From QHXW01 sp041486185 (GTDB taxonomy: Bacteria; Acidobacteriota; Terriglobia; Bryobacterales; Bryobacteraceae), in the NCBI GenBank assembly GCA_041486185.1, contig JBGPKX010000098.1, forward strand, positions 1 through 16,774: DNA of 16,774 bases, in the 5' to 3' direction. Of the stretch, positions 14,420 through 16,774 are shown piece after piece (within the stretch, counting starts at the first letter, position 1; each line of letters opens with the position of its first letter). Both the position numbers and the translations under genes were made by a program. The notes beneath the pieces are model-generated. The model saw only the letters and a program-made list of their open reading frames with translations. It made no database searches and was not told the origin of the DNA.

Positions 14420-16141
14420 ATGTCTAATCCAGCAGTAGGCCGCGATCCGGAAGCCACGGGCGTGGAATCAAACTCTTCCTTCGGCGATATTCTCACTCAA
14501 TTCGAACAAGCGCACGCCTCACCGGCCAAGGCGCACGGTGACGGCCGCGAAGGAACCGTCATCGCTGTCACCGCCGATTCGGTTTTCGTGGATATCGGTA
14601 TGAAAATCGAGGGCATTGTGCCCGTCGCCGAGTTTCGCGATAAAAGCGGCGCGGTCGGCGTCCAGACGGGCGACAAGCTCCGCGTTGCCATCACTGGACG
14701 GAATGAAGAAGGGTACTACCTGCTTTCCAAACTCAAGGTCCAGCGCCCCAAGGACTGGGCGGGCCTCGAGAAAGCCTTTCAGGAGAAGCGTTCCATCGCC
14801 GGCGTGGTGAGCGCGGTCGTCAAGGGCGGATTGAGCGTGGATATCGGCGTGCGCGCTTTCATGCCGGCCTCGCGCAGCGGCGCCAAAGACGCGGCCGAAC
14901 TGGAAAAGCTGGTTGGCCAGGAAATCACCTGCAAGATCATCAAGGTGGACGTGGCCGATGAAGACGTGGTGGTGGACCGCCGCGCCATCCTCGAAGAGGA
15001 GCAAGCCCGCGACCGCGAACAGCGCCTGGCAGACCTCAAAGAGGGCACCGCCGTCCAGGGCACCGTGCGCACGCTCACCGATTTCGGCGCCTTCGTGGAC
15101 ATCGGCGGCGTGGACGGCCTGCTGCACGTCACCGACATGTCCTGGGGCCGCGTCAACAAGCCCTCCGATCTGCTCAATCCCGGCGACCAGGTCCAGGTGC
15201 AGATTCTCAAGATCGAGCCAGGCGGCGGCAAGCGCGGACGCCGCATCTCGCTCGGCATGAAACAGCTTCAGCCGCACCCGTGGGACCTGGCCGGGGAGAA
15301 GTACAAAACCGGCGAGCGCGCGCGGGGCACGGTCACGCGGGTCACCGATTTCGGCGCCTTTGTCGAGCTCCAGCCTGGCATCGAAGGGCTGATACACGTC
15401 TCCGAGCTTTCCTGGTCGAAGAAGGTGCGCAAACCTTCCGATGTCGTCAATCCGGGCGATGCGGTCGAAGTCATGATCCTGGGCGTCAATGCGGCCGAGC
15501 GGCGCATTTCACTCGGCCTCAAGCAGGCTTTGGGCGATCCGTGGGCTCAGGCCGGGAAACGGTTTCCCGTGGGCAGCACCGTCGAGGGCCCCGTCACCAG
15601 CTTGACCAAGTTCGGCGCGTTCGTGCAGCTCGATGAGGCGCTCGAAGGCATGATCCACATCGGCGATATCAGCGCGGAAAAGCGCATCAATCATCCGCAG
15701 GAAGTGCTGAAGGTGGGGCAAGCCGTGCGCGCCGCCGTGCTCGAGGTAGATCGCGAAAAACGGCGCATCCGCCTGGGCCTGAAACAGCTCCAGCCCACCT
15801 CCATCGACGAGTACATCGCCGAGCACAAAGAGGGCGATCTCGTCAGTGGCCGCGTAGCCAATCTTGCGCGCGGCAAAGCCACCGTCGAGTTGGGCGAAGG
15901 CATTCAGGCCTCCTGCAACATTGCGGCCTCCGAGTCGAACGAAGCCGCGCCAGGCGCCGAGTCTCCCAAGGCCGATCTGTCCGCTCTCAGTTCCATGCTG
16001 GCCGCCAAGTGGAAGCACAGCGAGGCCGACGAATCCGCTCCGGGCAAGCGCGAACCTGCCCGCGCCGGCCAAGTCCGCAGCTTCCGCATCGTCAAGCTGG
16101 ATGCCGCTCAGAAAAAGATCGAGCTCGAACTGGCAAGCTAA
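14420..16141 (+). CDS. rpsA: 30S ribosomal protein S1
   Basis: mRNA-binding ribosomal protein needed to start translation on structured or leader-poor messages. The 573 residues hold six S1 (OB-fold) repeats, at about 43-105, 122-188, 208-281, 295-368, 382-455 and 470-573. Repeats 3-5 are the most canonical (TDFGAFVDIGGVDGLLHVTD, TDFGAFVELQPGIEGLIHVS, TKFGAFVQLDEALEGMIHIG). The sixth begins normally (VELGEGIQASC) but its last strands (AGQVRSFRIVKLDAAQKKIE) come only after an Ala/Ser/Glu-rich linker at about 503-545. The start lacks a Shine-Dalgarno sequence, as in many rpsA genes; the upstream sequence is A-rich. It has no cmk or ihfB neighbour, unlike enterobacteria. The window shows only this S1 gene. 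Confidence 0.95.
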   Translation: MSNPAVGRDPEATGVESNSSFGDILTQFEQAHASPAKAHGDGREGTVIAVTADSVFVDIGMKIEGIVPVAEFRDKSGAVGVQTGDKLRVAITGRNEEGYYLLSKLKVQRPKDWAGLEKAFQEKRSIAGVVSAVVKGGLSVDIGVRAFMPASRSGAKDAAELEKLVGQEITCKIIKVDVADEDVVVDRRAILEEEQARDREQRLADLKEGTAVQGTVRTLTDFGAFVDIGGVDGLLHVTDMSWGRVNKPSDLLNPGDQVQVQILKIEPGGGKRGRRISLGMKQLQPHPWDLAGEKYKTGERARGTVTRVTDFGAFVELQPGIEGLIHVSELSWSKKVRKPSDVVNPGDAVEVMILGVNAAERRISLGLKQALGDPWAQAGKRFPVGSTVEGPVTSLTKFGAFVQLDEALEGMIHIGDISAEKRINHPQEVLKVGQAVRAAVLEVDREKRRIRLGLKQLQPTSIDEYIAEHKEGDLVSGRVANLARGKATVELGEGIQASCNIAASESNEAAPGAESPKADLSALSSMLAAKWKHSEADESAPGKREPARAGQVRSFRIVKLDAAQKKIELELAS

Positions 16142-16233
16142 GCCAACTTCAAAGCGCTTCCGCGGCCCGATCCGTCTGCCGGCTCGCCCTCCCAATCGAG
16201 CAGCCCGTGGAGTAGAGTGATAAGAATCTAACC

Positions 16234-16623
16234 ATGAGCGTCCCCAAGAAACCCGAAGGGTACTCCAGCGTCTCCGTGTACCTCGTAGTCGATGGCGCCC
16301 AGCGCGTGATCGACTTCCTGAAGAAAACCTTCGATGCCACTGAACTTCGCCGCTACGACATGCCCGACGGCTCGATCATGCACGCCGAGGTCCGCATCGA
16401 CGACGCAGTCGTTATGATCGCCGATGCGGGCGGCGCATGGCCGGCATTCCCTTCCTGGTTGCACGTCTACGTGCAGGACGTGGACGCGACCTATCGGCGA
16501 GCGCTCGCATCCGGTGGCGTATCCGTCCAGGAACCGCAGCGCAAAGAGGGTGATCCCGAGCGGCGCAGTGGCGTGAAAGACCCGGGCGGCAACACCTGGT
16601 GGATCGCGACACAGGTCGCATGA
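16234..16623 (+). CDS. VOC-family protein, PhnB-like
   Basis: Single-domain VOC protein of 129 residues resembling the PhnB/YcfK-like glyoxalase-fold group. The pattern is SVSVYLVVDGAQRVIDFLKK, then an F-D-A-T-E-L-R-R turn, a short MPDGSIMHAEVRIDDAVVMI block, and a C-terminal half HVYVQDVDATYRRALASGG ending KDPGGNTWWIATQ. Members often turn up as bleomycin-resistance-like or 3-demethylubiquinone-like annotations without proven activity, and no substrate can be assigned. It lies 92 bases after rpsA on the same strand; TAAGAAT (16221-16227) is six bases before the ATG and there is no ribosome site, so an own, leaderless start is possible. It is not similar enough to the first VOC gene (2371-2757) to look like a recent duplicate. 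Confidence 0.9.
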   Translation: MSVPKKPEGYSSVSVYLVVDGAQRVIDFLKKTFDATELRRYDMPDGSIMHAEVRIDDAVVMIADAGGAWPAFPSWLHVYVQDVDATYRRALASGGVSVQEPQRKEGDPERRSGVKDPGGNTWWIATQVA

Positions 16624-16669
16624 CAAGTCCGCACACGGCCGTCGAGCCGCGCCCCGCCACATCGTAGCC

Positions 16670-16774
16670 GACCCGCACCCCCGTCCCCGACCCGCACCCC
16701 CGTCTCCGACCCGCACCCCCGTCTCCGACCCGCAACCCCGTATCCGACCCGCACCCCCGTCCCCGACCCGCAAC
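16670..16774. repeat. 19-bp GC-rich tandem repeat (minisatellite), continuing past the window
   Basis: Consensus unit GACCCGCACCCCCGTCTCC. Copies begin at 16670, 16689, 16708, 16727, 16746 and 16765, exactly 19 bases apart, the last cut by the window edge. Variation is concentrated in a few positions (GTCCCC, GTCTCC or GTATCC; CACCCCC or CAACCCC). The minus strand of each unit has runs of 3-5 G separated by 2-3 bases, so it can form G-quadruplexes. The unit is not a multiple of three and frames through it are low-complexity, so I regard it as non-coding. It lies 46 bases after the second VOC gene. Confidence 0.9.

Noticed and set aside
14519..15397. Antisense open frame of 292 codons within rpsA
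   Set aside because: Mirror of the S1 repeats (rich in H, D, A, L from reverse codons), no domain, while the plus strand is unmistakably S1.
16228..16773. Minus-strand frame of 181 codons with repeated RVGDGGAGR peptides
   Set aside because: It is the 19-bp repeat read in frame plus the reverse of the VOC gene; the repeat is open in several frames, which is a property of its composition and not coding evidence.
16670..16774. CRISPR array
   Set aside because: Units are contiguous 19-mers with no unique spacers, and there are no cas genes.

Overview
The window is GC-rich bacterial chromosome that most resembles Acidobacteriota of the Bryobacterales/Solibacter type. The main pointer is a PadR regulator coupled to a very long macrolide-exporter-like permease (ADOP architecture). 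Response-regulator remnants of a Solibacter-like style and a long six-repeat ribosomal protein S1 agree with this. The assignment is inference; there is no rRNA, tRNA, CRISPR array, phage gene or intact transposase in the window.

Layout, left to right. (1) 1-2111, minus: a padR-type regulator followed, with an ATGA overlap, by an ADOP permease that runs off the left edge. A perfect palindrome sits against the padR start, and a double-hairpin repeat lies upstream (2211-2251). (2) 2371-2757, plus: a small VOC/glyoxalase-fold protein. (3) 2765-3309, minus: the decayed remains of a receiver-LuxR response regulator, with a recognisable promoter still in front. (4) 3394-4362, minus: a UDP-glucuronate decarboxylase-type sugar-nucleotide enzyme, divergent from (5) 4416-6257, plus: a membrane iron-sulfur oxidoreductase with two [4Fe-4S] motifs and two CCG domains. 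(6) 6255-6388: a short inverted-repeat element, probably a MITE, wedged exactly between the stops of convergent genes. (7) 6386-7345, minus: adenosine deaminase family, sharing a 21-bp divergent promoter with (8) glgB, 7367-9547. (9) 9566-11200, plus: a CrtI/PYROXD2-like FAD oxidoreductase. (10) 11211-11603, minus: a GNAT acetyltransferase. (11) 11754-14356, minus: a membrane histidine kinase and NtrC-type sigma-54 activator with an ATGA overlap. (12) 14420-16141, plus: ribosomal protein S1, then a PhnB-like VOC protein (16234-16623). (13) From 16670 to the right edge: a 19-bp minisatellite with strong G-quadruplex potential on the minus strand.

The genes are mostly core or household functions (glycogen branching, purine salvage, translation, electron transfer, sensing) in short transcription units with many divergent pairs, not one pathway. 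I see no convincing new multi-gene system. The most interesting material is non-coding: the mirror-image, apparently leaderless add/glgB promoter; the TA-bounded element that places itself in the stop codons of both neighbours; the PadR palindrome; the double hairpin; and the G-rich minisatellite.
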